Source of the DNA: Streptomyces mesophilus
GTDB lineage: Bacteria > Actinomycetota > Actinomycetes > Streptomycetales > Streptomycetaceae
NCBI RefSeq assembly: GCF_011044995.1
Contig: NZ_JAAKZW010000056.1
Span: forward strand, 1 to 35,985
Length of the DNA stretch: 35,985 nucleotides
Direction: 5' to 3'
Shown here: in pieces, positions 1-7,425 of the stretch
Position numbering within the stretch: position 1 is the stretch's first letter
Layout: each line of letters begins with the position of its first letter
Notes under the pieces: model-generated
What the model was told of the DNA's origin: nothing
The model's input: only the letters and a program-made list of their open reading frames with translations
Database searches by the model: none
Program-made: the position numbers and the translations under genes

Positions 1-2
1 CC

Positions 3-197
3 TCCGTCCGCTGGGCCGCCACCCGCTCCCCCCGCCTCCCCGCCGACGTCCTGGTCACGCTCCTGCGCGAAGGCCGCACCGCCGAAACCGCCGCCCAGAA
101 CCCGGCGATCCCGCCCGGCATCATCCGGAGGATGGCCGAGCGGGATCACCTTTCACCGGAAAACGACCCGGTCACTCCCCGTCAGGCACCAACCTGA
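3..197 (+). CDS. C-terminal end of a leucine-rich-repeat-variant-like protein (partial)
   Basis: An open frame enters from the left edge and runs 64 codons to a TGA at 195-197. The visible residues include the phrase QNPAIPPGIIRRMAE. This resembles the LRV (leucine-rich repeat variant) pattern in which NPxxPxxxLxxLA recurs in alpha-helical solenoids. The last 20 residues are polar and Pro-rich, as at a disordered C-terminus. Function is unknown. It is convergent with msrB and the two coding regions overlap by 26 bases (172-197). Codon use is normal for this genome. The family call rests on one repeat-like stretch and is tentative. Confidence 0.5.
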   Translation, partial: SVRWAATRSPRLPADVLVTLLREGRTAETAAQNPAIPPGIIRRMAERDHLSPENDPVTPRQAPT

Positions 198-579
198 GCG
201 AGATCGAGTTGATGCAGTACCGCTGATCCGTCGGCGTCGGATACCCCTCGCCCTCGAAGACATGGCCCAGGTGCGAGCCGCACTTCGCGCAGCGCACCTC
301 GGTGCGGACCATGCCGTGCGAGGTGTCGGACAGGAGCTCCACGGCGTCGGAGTCCTTCGGGTCGTAGAAGCTCGGCCAGCCGCAGTGCGACTCGAACTTC
401 TCGCCCGACGTGAAGAGTTCGGTGCCGCAGGCGCGACAGGAGTACACGCCCTTGGTCTTCGTGTCCGTGTACTCGCCGACGAAGGCAGGCTCCGTGCCCG
501 CCTCGCGCAGGACCTTGTACTCGGCCGGGGTCAGCTCCGTACGCCACTGCTCGTCCGGCTTTTCGACCTCGTACGACAT
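172..579 (-). CDS. msrB: Peptide-methionine (R)-S-oxide reductase MsrB
   Basis: This 135-residue enzyme reduces the R epimer of methionine sulfoxide in oxidised proteins in the cytoplasm, usually with thioredoxin as electron donor. The SelR/MsrB fold is complete: zinc-binding pairs CRAC and CAKC, the HCGWPSF motif, and the catalytic cysteine in RYCIN near the C-terminus. Length is typical for the family. The ATG is preceded by GAGGAGCTGAGG at suitable distance. The gene starts only 13 bases after the murC stop, so the two are probably cotranscribed. Its 3' end overlaps the convergent gene entering from the left. The assignment is secure. Confidence 0.96.
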   Translation of the reverse strand: MSYEVEKPDEQWRTELTPAEYKVLREAGTEPAFVGEYTDTKTKGVYSCRACGTELFTSGEKFESHCGWPSFYDPKDSDAVELLSDTSHGMVRTEVRCAKCGSHLGHVFEGEGYPTPTDQRYCINSISLRLVPDGE

Positions 580-592
580 GATCCTCAGCTCC

Positions 593-1999
593 TCACTCGG
601 CGGCGTGCGCGGACAGGTGGTCCAGGATGCGCGGACCGAGGTCCGTCACATCGCCCGCGCCCATGGTGAGAACCAGATCGCCGGGCTTCGCCATTCCCGC
701 GATGACCGCGGGGGCCTTGTCCTTGTCGTGCTCGGCGGTCACGTCGGCGCCCGCGGCGCGTGCGGCGTCGAGGATGAGTTCGCTGGTCACGCCGGGGATC
801 GGGTCCTCGCGGGCGGGGTAGATGTCGAGCACCACGGAGGAGTCGGCGAGCGCCAGGGCCTGGCCCATCTCGGTGCCGAGCTCCTGCGTGCGGGAGAACA
901 GGTGCGGCTGGTAGAGCACCAGGATGCGGGCGTCGACGGCGGCCGAGCGCATGGCCTCCAGGTCGGCGGTCATCTCCGTGGGGTGGTGCGCGTACGAGTC
1001 GATGACCTGGACGCCGGCCGCCTCGCCCTTGAGCTGGAGGCGGCGCTTGACGCCGGTGTACGACTTGATGGCACCGGCCAGGTTGTGCGCCGGGATGCCC
1101 ATCGCGACGCCCGCGGCGAGGGCGGCCACCGCGTTGTGCGCGTAGTGGCGGCCGGGGACCGAGACGGTGAAGGTCAGCAGCTTGCCGCCGATGAGGACGG
1201 TGACCTCGCTGGACAGTCCGCGCGGGGTGATCTTGTGGATACGGACGTCCGAGCCCTCGGACTCGCCGTATGTGACGACGTTGAGGGACGAGACGTCGCG
1301 CAGCCGGCGCGTGAGCTCCACGGCGCCCGACTGGTCGGCGGCGATGACGAGCGTGCCGCCCGGCACGATCTTCCCGGCGAAGGTCTCGAAGGAGTCGTAG
1401 ATCTCGTCCATCGAGGCGTAGTTGGCGTGATGGTCGAGCTCGACGTTGAGGACGATGGCGACCTCGGGCGCGTACTTGTGGAAGCTGCGGTCCGACTCGT
1501 CGGCCTCGGCGACGAAGATCTCGCCGCTGCCGTGCTCGGCGTTGGAACCGGGGGCGTCGAGGTCGCCGCCGATCGCGTACGAGGGATGCAGGTCGAGGCT
1601 GGAGAGCGCGACCGCGAGCATCGAGGTCGTGGTCGTCTTGCCGTGGGTGCCGGCCACCGCGATCGGGCGCAGGTTGTCCATCAGCGCGGCGAGGGCGTCC
1701 GAGCGGTGCACGACCGGGATGCCGCGCTCCTCGGCGGCGGCCAGCTCCGGGTTGTCGGCGCGGATCGCGGACGAGACCACGATCGCGCTGGCGTCCTCGG
1801 CCAGATGGGCGGCGTCGTGACCGAGGTGCACGGTGGCACCGAGGGCGCGCAGGGCGTCGGTGGTCGCGGAGGCCTTGGAGTCGCTGCCGGCCACCTTCGC
1901 GCCGCGCTGCGTGAGGATCTTCGCGATGCCCGACATTCCGGCGCCGCCGATGCCGATGAAGTGCGGTCGGTCCAGGGCAGGGGGGATGCCGGGCGTCAT
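593..1999 (-). CDS. murC: UDP-N-acetylmuramate--L-alanine ligase MurC
   Basis: MurC adds L-alanine to UDP-MurNAc using ATP, the first peptide-forming step of cytoplasmic peptidoglycan precursor synthesis. The 468-residue protein has the N-terminal nucleotide-sugar-binding GIGGAGMSG loop (about residues 16-24), the Mur-ligase ATP loop GTHGKTTTT, a central HHANY stretch, and the DSYAHHPTEM segment of the C-terminal domain. Length is normal. The ATG has GGGAGA upstream. A TAGGCT hexamer (minus strand, 2044-2039) could be the -10 of its promoter, with a leader of about 33 bases. It lies outside a dcw cluster and next to msrB. Streptomyces often carry more than one murC, so this could be the main or a second copy. 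Confidence 0.95.
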   Translation of the reverse strand: MTPGIPPALDRPHFIGIGGAGMSGIAKILTQRGAKVAGSDSKASATTDALRALGATVHLGHDAAHLAEDASAIVVSSAIRADNPELAAAEERGIPVVHRSDALAALMDNLRPIAVAGTHGKTTTTSMLAVALSSLDLHPSYAIGGDLDAPGSNAEHGSGEIFVAEADESDRSFHKYAPEVAIVLNVELDHHANYASMDEIYDSFETFAGKIVPGGTLVIAADQSGAVELTRRLRDVSSLNVVTYGESEGSDVRIHKITPRGLSSEVTVLIGGKLLTFTVSVPGRHYAHNAVAALAAGVAMGIPAHNLAGAIKSYTGVKRRLQLKGEAAGVQVIDSYAHHPTEMTADLEAMRSAAVDARILVLYQPHLFSRTQELGTEMGQALALADSSVVLDIYPAREDPIPGVTSELILDAARAAGADVTAEHDKDKAPAVIAGMAKPGDLVLTMGAGDVTDLGPRILDHLSAHAAE

Positions 2000-2070
2000 A
2001 CGAGGTCTCCCGAGGGTCGCGTGCTGGGGCGGGGACCCAGCCTAAGTGCTGCGCGGGGCCCCTTTGAGCA

Positions 2071-2108
2071 CCGGGCGGTCCGCCCGGCGGGCCCGGCGTG
2101 GGACCGCC
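2071..2108 (-). terminator. GC-rich hairpins downstream of the stress-like gene
   Basis: Two alternative perfect stems lie just beyond the stop of the minus-strand gene ending at 2124. One is CCGGGCGG/CCGCCCGG (2071-2078 with 2080-2087). The other is GGCGGTCC/GGACCGCC (2074-2081 with 2101-2108). There is no U tract, as is usual for Streptomyces terminators. It probably separates this gene from murC. Confidence 0.55.
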
Positions 2109-2123
2109 GGGCCGAGCCGCAAC

Positions 2124-2591
2124 CTACTCGCTGTGCGCGTACAGCTTGAGGACCGGCACCCCGACCTTGTGCCGCGCCCGCGAGGCCCAGTCCCGGTGGA
2201 AGAACTCCTCGACATAGTGCGGGGCCGTCAGGACGATCACCTCGTCCGCGCCGGTCCGCTCGGTGATCGAGGACAGCACGTCCAGGGGCTGGTCCTCGAC
2301 CAGATGCCCGACGGCCTCGCAGCCGGCCTCGCGCAGCGCGGCCAGCGAGTGGTCGAGCGCCTGCTGGGCGGGGCCCACGGCGTCCTCGCCCTCGGGTACG
2401 TCGCCCTCGTGGACGGCCTCTTCCAGTTCGCCGAGCGCCACGTCGTCCACCGCACGAAGGAGCCGGTCCTGGTCACCACGCGGCTGCATGAGGACGACGA
2501 AGGAGACCGCGTCGTCTCCGTGCAGGGTCGTGACGAACTCCACGTCGATGGCCGACAGGGCCTTCTCGATCATCAATACGCTCGTGAACAC
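2124..2591 (-). CDS. Universal-stress-protein-like conserved actinobacterial protein
   Basis: This is a 155-residue cytoplasmic protein. The second half has a UspA-like pattern: a strand-helix segment followed by GADEVIVLTAPHYVEEFFHRD and a last strand GVPVLKLYAH. The N-terminal half has the strand VEFVTTLHGDDAVSFVVLMQP and an acidic helix. The typical UspA nucleotide loop (G-2x-G-9x-G) is not visible, so it is a divergent member. Homologues are often labelled indole-3-glycerol phosphate synthase, but I see no barrel motif of TrpC and the length is far too short, so I do not use that name. The start chosen is GTG at 2591, preceded by GGAGAAGGG. An in-frame ATG six codons later is less well placed. 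Its role is unknown. Confidence 0.7.
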   Translation of the reverse strand: MFTSVLMIEKALSAIDVEFVTTLHGDDAVSFVVLMQPRGDQDRLLRAVDDVALGELEEAVHEGDVPEGEDAVGPAQQALDHSLAALREAGCEAVGHLVEDQPLDVLSSITERTGADEVIVLTAPHYVEEFFHRDWASRARHKVGVPVLKLYAHSE

Positions 2592-2678
2592 GTCCGGCGC
2601 CCTTCTCCATTGGAGCCTTCCGGCCCCTGCGGAACCTGCGGATCCTCGGGGCCCAGAGCCCCTGCGGAAACCATCCTT

Positions 2679-2696
2679 CCCCGTGTTCGCACGGGG
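2679..2696 (-). terminator. UUCG-loop hairpin after the RibD-like gene
   Basis: A perfect 7-bp stem CCCCGTG/CACGGGG closes a TTCG tetraloop, about 60 bases past the stop of the reductase gene on the minus strand. The surrounding 164-base gap (2592-2755) holds no other gene. The promoter for the stress-like gene must lie here too, but I cannot identify it. Confidence 0.5.
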
Positions 2697-2755
2697 TCTG
2701 CGTGTCTTAGTGTGCCCACCGGAGCGGGAAACGGAACGACAGATTCCGCTGATTG

Positions 2756-3529
2756 TCAGGTTCGACGGTAGCGGCAGAACAGGAACCCGTCCTCTTCCAG
2801 CAGCGATGTGAGTTCCAGCCGCTCCGGTACGGGGATCGACGGCCCTCCCCCGATCCGCTGCGCGTCACCCGCCGCAAGCATGGGCGAAACCGTCAGACAC
2901 AGCTCGTCCAGGACGCCGGCCGCGACCAGCTGGCCGAGCAGCCGCGGCCCGCCCTCGGTGAGCAGCCGGGTGAAGCCGAGGTCCGCGAGACCCCGTACGG
3001 CCGCTGCCGGGTCCACCCACGCACTGTCCCCGGCCACCACGATCCGGGCGCCGGCCTGCTCGGCGGCCTTCACCCGGTGTGCGGGGGCCTCCGCGCCGGT
3101 GATGATCAGGGTCGGCACGAGGGGCTCGGTGAACAGGGGCAGCGAGAAGTCCAGGTCCAGGCTGCCGCTCACGACGGCGATCGCCGGCGCCGGGCCCTGC
3201 CCGGCCGCCGCCCTGCGCGCGGCGAACGCCTCGCGGGCGCGGGCGGGGCGGTAGCCCTCCAGGCGTACCGTTTCCGCACCGACGAGCACGACATCGGCGA
3301 GCGCCCGCAGGGTGCCGAAGATCCGCATGTCGGTGTCGCTCGAGATGGGCTGGGAACGTCCGTCGTGCTGGGCGGCCCCGTCCAGCGTGGAGACCATGTT
3401 GGCGCGCAGCCACGGGGTGCCACCCGGTGGATACGCGTACCGCTCGGCGAGCTCGTCGAGGCTCCACTCACGGGCCTCCCCGGAGCCGCCGGCTGCTGTC
3501 TCATCGGTCACAGGGAACAGACTGCGCAT
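2756..3529 (-). CDS. RibD C-terminal-domain (pyrimidine reductase) family protein
   Basis: This 257-residue protein is a stand-alone RibD_C/dihydrofolate-reductase-like domain. Such proteins are NADPH-dependent reductases related to the riboflavin enzyme that reduces the ribosyl group of the aminopyrimidine intermediate. Visible family features are RANMVSTLDGAAQHDG near residues 43-58, SSDTDMRIFGTLRALADVVLVGAETVR, and LLTEGGPRLLGQLVAAGVLDELCLTVSPMLAG-type motifs. No deaminase domain is present, and no riboflavin genes are nearby, so the true substrate is unknown. The ATG has GGAAG upstream. The gene is divergent from zapE with only 37 bases between start codons. Confidence 0.85.
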   Translation of the reverse strand: MRSLFPVTDETAAGGSGEAREWSLDELAERYAYPPGGTPWLRANMVSTLDGAAQHDGRSQPISSDTDMRIFGTLRALADVVLVGAETVRLEGYRPARAREAFAARRAAAGQGPAPAIAVVSGSLDLDFSLPLFTEPLVPTLIITGAEAPAHRVKAAEQAGARIVVAGDSAWVDPAAAVRGLADLGFTRLLTEGGPRLLGQLVAAGVLDELCLTVSPMLAAGDAQRIGGGPSIPVPERLELTSLLEEDGFLFCRYRRT

Positions 3530-3566
3530 GTCCCGCAGTCTTCCACGGCCCGTAAAGTGGGGACCT

Positions 3567-4661
3567 GTGTCGCCTTCTCCTGCTGCCGCCGGCCGCCATC
3601 CGATAGCCGATCCGGCCCCCCAGTCCCTCTGCGCGCGCGAGCCGCACGTCCCGGCCGAGCGTCTTGTCGCCGAAATGGTGCCGCCGCCGCGCTTCCAGAA
3701 GGCGCGCTTCGAGACATACGTACCGGACGCTTCGCAGCCCTCGCAGGCCCAGGCCGTTCAGGTGCTCAGCTCGTTCGCCGGCACGCTCGGCGGGGCGCAC
3801 GCCAGCGGGGCGGGCAAGCGGCGCTGGTTCCAGAAGAAGGTCCAGGCCCCGGCCGGTCCGCGCGGCGTGTACCTGGACGGCGGCTACGGCGTCGGCAAGA
3901 CGCATCTGCTCGCCTCCCTGTGGCACGCGACCCCGGCCGAACCCTCGCTCAAGGCCTTCGGCACCTTCGTCGAGCTGACGAACCTGGTGGGCGCGCTCGG
4001 TTTCCAGCAGACCGTCGCCACGCTCAGCGGCCACCGGCTGCTCTGCATCGACGAGTTCGAGCTCGACGATCCGGGCGACACCGTGCTCGTCTCCACCCTG
4101 CTCGGCAAGCTGGTCGACGCGGGCGTCGCCCTCGCGGCGACCTCGAACACGCTGCCCGGCAAGCTCGGCGAGGGCCGGTTCGCGTCGGCGGACTTCCTGC
4201 GCGAGATCCAGGGCCTTTCCGCGCACTTCAAGGCGCTGCGGATCGACGGCGAGGACTACCGGCACCGCGGGCTGCCCGAGGCACCCTCGCCGTACAGCGA
4301 CGAGCAGGTCGCGAAGGCCGCGTACGCCACTCAGGGCTCGAGTCTCGACGACTTCCCGCACCTGCTCGACCACCTCGCCAAGGTGCACCCGAGCCGGTAC
4401 GGCGCGCTCACCGACGACCTGTCGGCCGTCTGCCTGACCGGGGTCGACGCGGTGCCCGACCAGTCGACGGCGCTCAGGCTCGTGGTGCTCGCGGACCGGC
4501 TCTACGACCGCGAGGTGCCGGTCGTGGCCTCGGGCCTCCCCTTCGACCGGATCTTCGGCGAGGACATGCTCAAGGGCGGCTACCGCAAGAAGTACTTCCG
4601 CGCGATCTCACGGCTCACCGCCCTTGCGCGGGACGGGAAGCGGCTGGTCGAGAACGCCTGA
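3567..4661 (+). CDS. zapE: Cell division protein ZapE / AFG1-like ATPase
   Basis: The 364-residue protein is a P-loop ATPase of the ZapE/AFG1 family. In E. coli ZapE associates with the FtsZ ring; its role in actinobacteria is not established. Walker A is GGYGVGKTH (about residues 105-113) and Walker B is LLCIDEFELDDPGD (about 158-171). TSNTLPGKLGEGRF is the sensor-type segment. The frame is open far upstream, but GTG at 3567 gives the expected N-terminus, with GGGGA just before it. A TAAAGT hexamer ends 8 bases before the GTG, so a very short leader or leaderless mRNA is possible. Earlier in-frame starts lie inside the divergent reductase gene and are rejected. Confidence 0.9.
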   Translation: MSPSPAAAGRHPIADPAPQSLCAREPHVPAERLVAEMVPPPRFQKARFETYVPDASQPSQAQAVQVLSSFAGTLGGAHASGAGKRRWFQKKVQAPAGPRGVYLDGGYGVGKTHLLASLWHATPAEPSLKAFGTFVELTNLVGALGFQQTVATLSGHRLLCIDEFELDDPGDTVLVSTLLGKLVDAGVALAATSNTLPGKLGEGRFASADFLREIQGLSAHFKALRIDGEDYRHRGLPEAPSPYSDEQVAKAAYATQGSSLDDFPHLLDHLAKVHPSRYGALTDDLSAVCLTGVDAVPDQSTALRLVVLADRLYDREVPVVASGLPFDRIFGEDMLKGGYRKKYFRAISRLTALARDGKRLVENA

Positions 4662-4683
4662 ACCACAAGTGCCGAGCGGTGAC

Positions 4684-4719
4684 ACGCGGGAGCCGACGCT
4701 ACGCGCGTGGTTCCCGCGT
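4684..4719 (+). terminator. Hairpin after zapE
   Basis: ACGCGGGA/TCCCGCGT forms an 8-bp stem, extendable by one G-U and two G-C pairs, starting 22 bases after the zapE stop. The loop is about 14-20 bases. It precedes the 5' region of the PhoX gene, and read-through cannot be excluded. Confidence 0.5.
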
Positions 4720-4781
4720 CGTGGATCAGGTGGTACACACAGGCGGGTTACGTTCCTGTCCGCCAACAGGGAGTTGCCCGA

Positions 4782-6158
4782 ATGACCGACTCACGTATGT
4801 CCGCGTCCCGACGCCAAGTCCTCGCCGGAGGCGGGGCCTTGGGCCTGGGAATCACCTTCGCCGGCTCGCTCACCGAACTCTTCGCAGGGTCCGCCGCCGC
4901 ACACGGCAGAGGCGGTTACGGGCCGCTGGTGCCCGACCCTGCCGGTCTGCTCGATCTGCCCAAGGGCTTCAGGTACAAGGTGCTTTCGCGTGAAGGCGAG
5001 CCGCTGCGCTCGGGCGAGGGGCAGGTGCCCACGAACTTCGACGGAATGGCCGCCTTCGCCGGAAAGCGCGGCGGCACGCACCTCGTCCGCAACCACGAGA
5101 ACCGGCACACCGGCAAGATCGGCGTACCGGTCGTCGAGGGTCTGACGTACGACCCGGCCGCGAAGGGCGGCTGTACGAACATCACGCTCGACCGCCGGGG
5201 CAACGTCGTGGACGAGCGGGTGTCCATCGCCGGCACCGCCGTCAACTGCGCTGGCGGGCCCACCCCTTGGGGCACCTGGCTCACCTGCGAGGAGAACGAG
5301 GACAAGGCCGGCACCAACGGCTACACCAAGGACCACGGCTTCATCTTCGAGGTCGACCCGGTGGATCCGCGTCGTACGGGCGCGGTGGCGCTCACCGCGA
5401 TGGGCCGCTTCCAGCACGAGGCGATCGCCGTCGACCCGAGGCGCGGTGTCGTCTACGAGACGGAGGACGCCTTCCAGAAGCCGTTCGGTCTCTTCTACCG
5501 CTTCCTGCCCAACAAGCCCGAGGGCGGCCGCGGTTCACTGCGCGCGGGCGGCCGGCTGCAGGCGATGCGCGTGCCCGGCGTACCGGATCTGGCGTCCATC
5601 CAGGAGACGGGCGCGAGCTTCGACGGCGTCGAGTGGGTCGACGTCCCGGACCCGCTGGCCAAGGAAACCCCCATCCGGCTGCAGGACTTCGGGCCGAAGG
5701 GCATCACCCACGCCCAGAAACTGGAGGGCTGCTACTGGGGCGGCAAGTCGGTCTACTTCGTCTCCAGCTACGCGCGCAGCCGCGAAGGTTCGGCCGGTGA
5801 CCACTACGGCCAGATCTGGCGGTACGACCCGTCGTCGCGCCGTCTCACGCTGGTGATCGTCTTCGGTCCCGACACCGACATCCAGCTGCCCGGCGAGGAG
5901 CCGGACAACATCTGCCTCGCCCCGAGCGGCGGTCTGATGGTGTGCGAGGACGGTGAGGGCGCACAGCACGTGTACGGCCTGACCCGGCGCGGCGAGGTCT
6001 ACCCGATGGCCGGCAACCGGCAGAACATCGGGACGCCCGAGGCCCCGGAATGGGGCGAGTTCGCGGGCTGCACGTTCTCGCCGGACTGGGACACGATGTA
6101 CGTCAACTGCTACACCCCCGGCACGACCTTCGCGGTGACGGGGCCCTGGCACTCCTAG
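4782..6158 (+). CDS. Tat-exported PhoX-family (DUF839) phosphatase
   Basis: This 458-residue protein carries a twin-arginine signal SRRQVLAGGG (residues 9 onward), a hydrophobic core, and a likely cleavage near SAAAHG (about residue 41). The mature part has DUF839/PhoX features: FDGMAAF, LVRNHE (about residues 100-105), CAGGPTPWGTWLTCEEN, FQHEA, and DNICLAPSGGLMVCEDG. Related PhoX proteins are calcium/iron-dependent phosphomonoesterases that fold in the cytoplasm before export, so a secreted phosphatase is the natural prediction. ATG at 4782 is preceded by AGGGAG at good spacing; upstream in-frame starts lack this and would bury the Tat signal. I found no convincing PHO box upstream. PPK2 lies next downstream beyond a strong hairpin. 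Confidence 0.9.
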   Translation: MTDSRMSASRRQVLAGGGALGLGITFAGSLTELFAGSAAAHGRGGYGPLVPDPAGLLDLPKGFRYKVLSREGEPLRSGEGQVPTNFDGMAAFAGKRGGTHLVRNHENRHTGKIGVPVVEGLTYDPAAKGGCTNITLDRRGNVVDERVSIAGTAVNCAGGPTPWGTWLTCEENEDKAGTNGYTKDHGFIFEVDPVDPRRTGAVALTAMGRFQHEAIAVDPRRGVVYETEDAFQKPFGLFYRFLPNKPEGGRGSLRAGGRLQAMRVPGVPDLASIQETGASFDGVEWVDVPDPLAKETPIRLQDFGPKGITHAQKLEGCYWGGKSVYFVSSYARSREGSAGDHYGQIWRYDPSSRRLTLVIVFGPDTDIQLPGEEPDNICLAPSGGLMVCEDGEGAQHVYGLTRRGEVYPMAGNRQNIGTPEAPEWGEFAGCTFSPDWDTMYVNCYTPGTTFAVTGPWHS

Positions 6159-6168
6159 CCGCCGGCGT

Positions 6169-6204
6169 GGGCGGGCTGTGGACGACAGCCCGCCCTTCGG
6201 GGCG
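6169..6204 (+). terminator. Strong hairpin after the PhoX gene, with an overlapping UUCG hairpin
   Basis: GGGCGGGCTGT (6169-6179) pairs perfectly over 11 bp with ACAGCCCGCCC (6185-6195) around a 5-base loop, 10 bases after the stop. The right arm is shared with a second hairpin, CGCCC-TTCG-GGGCG (6191-6204), so the two are mutually exclusive. Confidence 0.8.
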
Positions 6205-6284
6205 GCGGGCGCGCAGCGGTAGCGGCCGTCGCCGATCCGGCGCAGGATCGAGTGGACTCTCACAAGGGGCGTAAGGGGTAGGCC

Positions 6285-7337
6285 GTGGCCAAGACGAAGA
6301 CCAAGGCGGACAAGCCGAGCAAGCCGGGCAAGAAGTCCGGCAAGGCGACAAGCGGTGGCGGGAAGGCCGAGGTCAAGGCCGCGAAGGTGAAAGCCGAGGT
6401 CAAGGCCGCGAAGGCGCAGGCTGAAAAGCCCGCCAAGGCGAAGGCTGACAAGCCCGCGAAGGTGGCGGCCGGCAGGGCCGCCGGGTCCAGGACCACAGCC
6501 GCGCTCTCCGAGCTGCTGCGCGTCCCCGAGGGCGAACGCCTCGACCTCTCCGCGTACGACGCCCGCGCCACCCCCGCGGGACCGGCGAACAAGGCCGAGG
6601 CCCTCGCCGATCTGGCCCGTATGGGTGAACGTCTCGCCGACCTCCAGGAGCGGCTCTACGCGGCGAGCACCGCGGGCGACCGGCGCCGTGTGCTGCTGGT
6701 CCTGCAGGGCATGGACACCAGCGGCAAGGGCGGCACGGTCAAGCATGTGATCGGCCTGTTCAACCCCTCCGGCTGCCGGATCAAGGCCTTCAAGGCACCC
6801 ACGCCCGAGGAGCAGAACCACCCGTTCCTGTGGCGGATCATGAAGGCGCTGCCCGAGCGCGGCGAGATCGGCATCTTCGACCGCTCGCACTACGAGGACG
6901 TGCTCATCGCGCGCGTCCGCGAACTGGTCCCGCGCAGCCAGCTCGGCCGGCGCTACGGCCAGATCAACCGCTTCGAGAAGTCCCTGACGCACGACGGCGT
7001 CACGGTCATCAAGTGTTTCCTGCACATCAGCAACGAGGAGCAGCGCGGCCGGCTGCTCGAACGCCTCGACCGCCCCGACAAGCACTGGAAGTTCAACGTC
7101 GGCGACATCGAGGAGCGCGCGCTGTGGCCCGCGTACCAGGAGGCGTACGAGATCGCCCTGGAGCGCTGCTCGACGGAGGCGGCACCGTGGTTCGTGATCC
7201 CCGCCGACCGCAAGTGGTACCGCAACTGGGCCATCAGCAAGCTCCTCCTGGAACATCTCGAGGCCTTGGACCCGCAGTACCCGAAGGGCGACTTCGACGT
7301 GGAGGAGTGCCGGCAGCGGCTGCTGGCCGCGGAGTGA
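6285..7337 (+). CDS. PPK2-family polyphosphate:nucleotide phosphotransferase
   Basis: This 350-residue cytoplasmic enzyme of the PPK2 family moves phosphate between polyphosphate and nucleotides. Walker A is GMDTSGKGG (about residues 142-150). The lid-proximal segment is PTPEEQNHPFLWRIMKALP, and Walker B is IFDRSHYEDVL (about 197-207). Substrate class (NMP or NDP) cannot be settled by eye. The first 65 residues are an extra Lys/Ala-rich tail with imperfect KAEVKAAK-type repeats, like a histone H1 tail; it could bind polyphosphate or nucleic acid. GTG at 6285 follows AAGGGG. A weak 6-bp hairpin (7360-7376) lies after the stop. Confidence 0.92.
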   Translation: MAKTKTKADKPSKPGKKSGKATSGGGKAEVKAAKVKAEVKAAKAQAEKPAKAKADKPAKVAAGRAAGSRTTAALSELLRVPEGERLDLSAYDARATPAGPANKAEALADLARMGERLADLQERLYAASTAGDRRRVLLVLQGMDTSGKGGTVKHVIGLFNPSGCRIKAFKAPTPEEQNHPFLWRIMKALPERGEIGIFDRSHYEDVLIARVRELVPRSQLGRRYGQINRFEKSLTHDGVTVIKCFLHISNEEQRGRLLERLDRPDKHWKFNVGDIEERALWPAYQEAYEIALERCSTEAAPWFVIPADRKWYRNWAISKLLLEHLEALDPQYPKGDFDVEECRQRLLAAE

Positions 7338-7413
7338 CCCGCGTGGTCGGCCACTCTCTGGTGTCTACCTGACACCCGTTGGCGAAATGAGCGGTTTGTC
7401 GGATTTTACGGGT

Positions 7414-7419
7414 TAACGT
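7414..7419 (+). promoter_or_regulatory. Leaderless-type -10 box for the deacetylase
   Basis: TAACGT matches TANNNT and lies exactly six bases before the GTG at 7426. This is the spacing seen when transcription starts at the first base of the start codon. There is no Shine-Dalgarno sequence upstream of that GTG. No clear -35 is visible. Confidence 0.5.
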
Positions 7420-7425
7420 CTGCGC

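Noticed and set aside
410..2149. A 579-codon open frame on the plus strand across msrB and murC
   Set aside because: The opposite strand encodes two well-defined enzymes. The plus translation is Gly/Arg/Asp low complexity with no family motif.
2124..2591. Label of indole-3-glycerol phosphate synthase for this protein
   Set aside because: It is too short for a TIM barrel and lacks TrpC motifs, while the C-terminal half reads as a universal-stress-like fold.
4720..4781. PHO box upstream of the PhoX gene
   Set aside because: I could not find two adjacent 11-base repeats with a GTTCACC-like core. GGGTTACGTTC is a poor single match.
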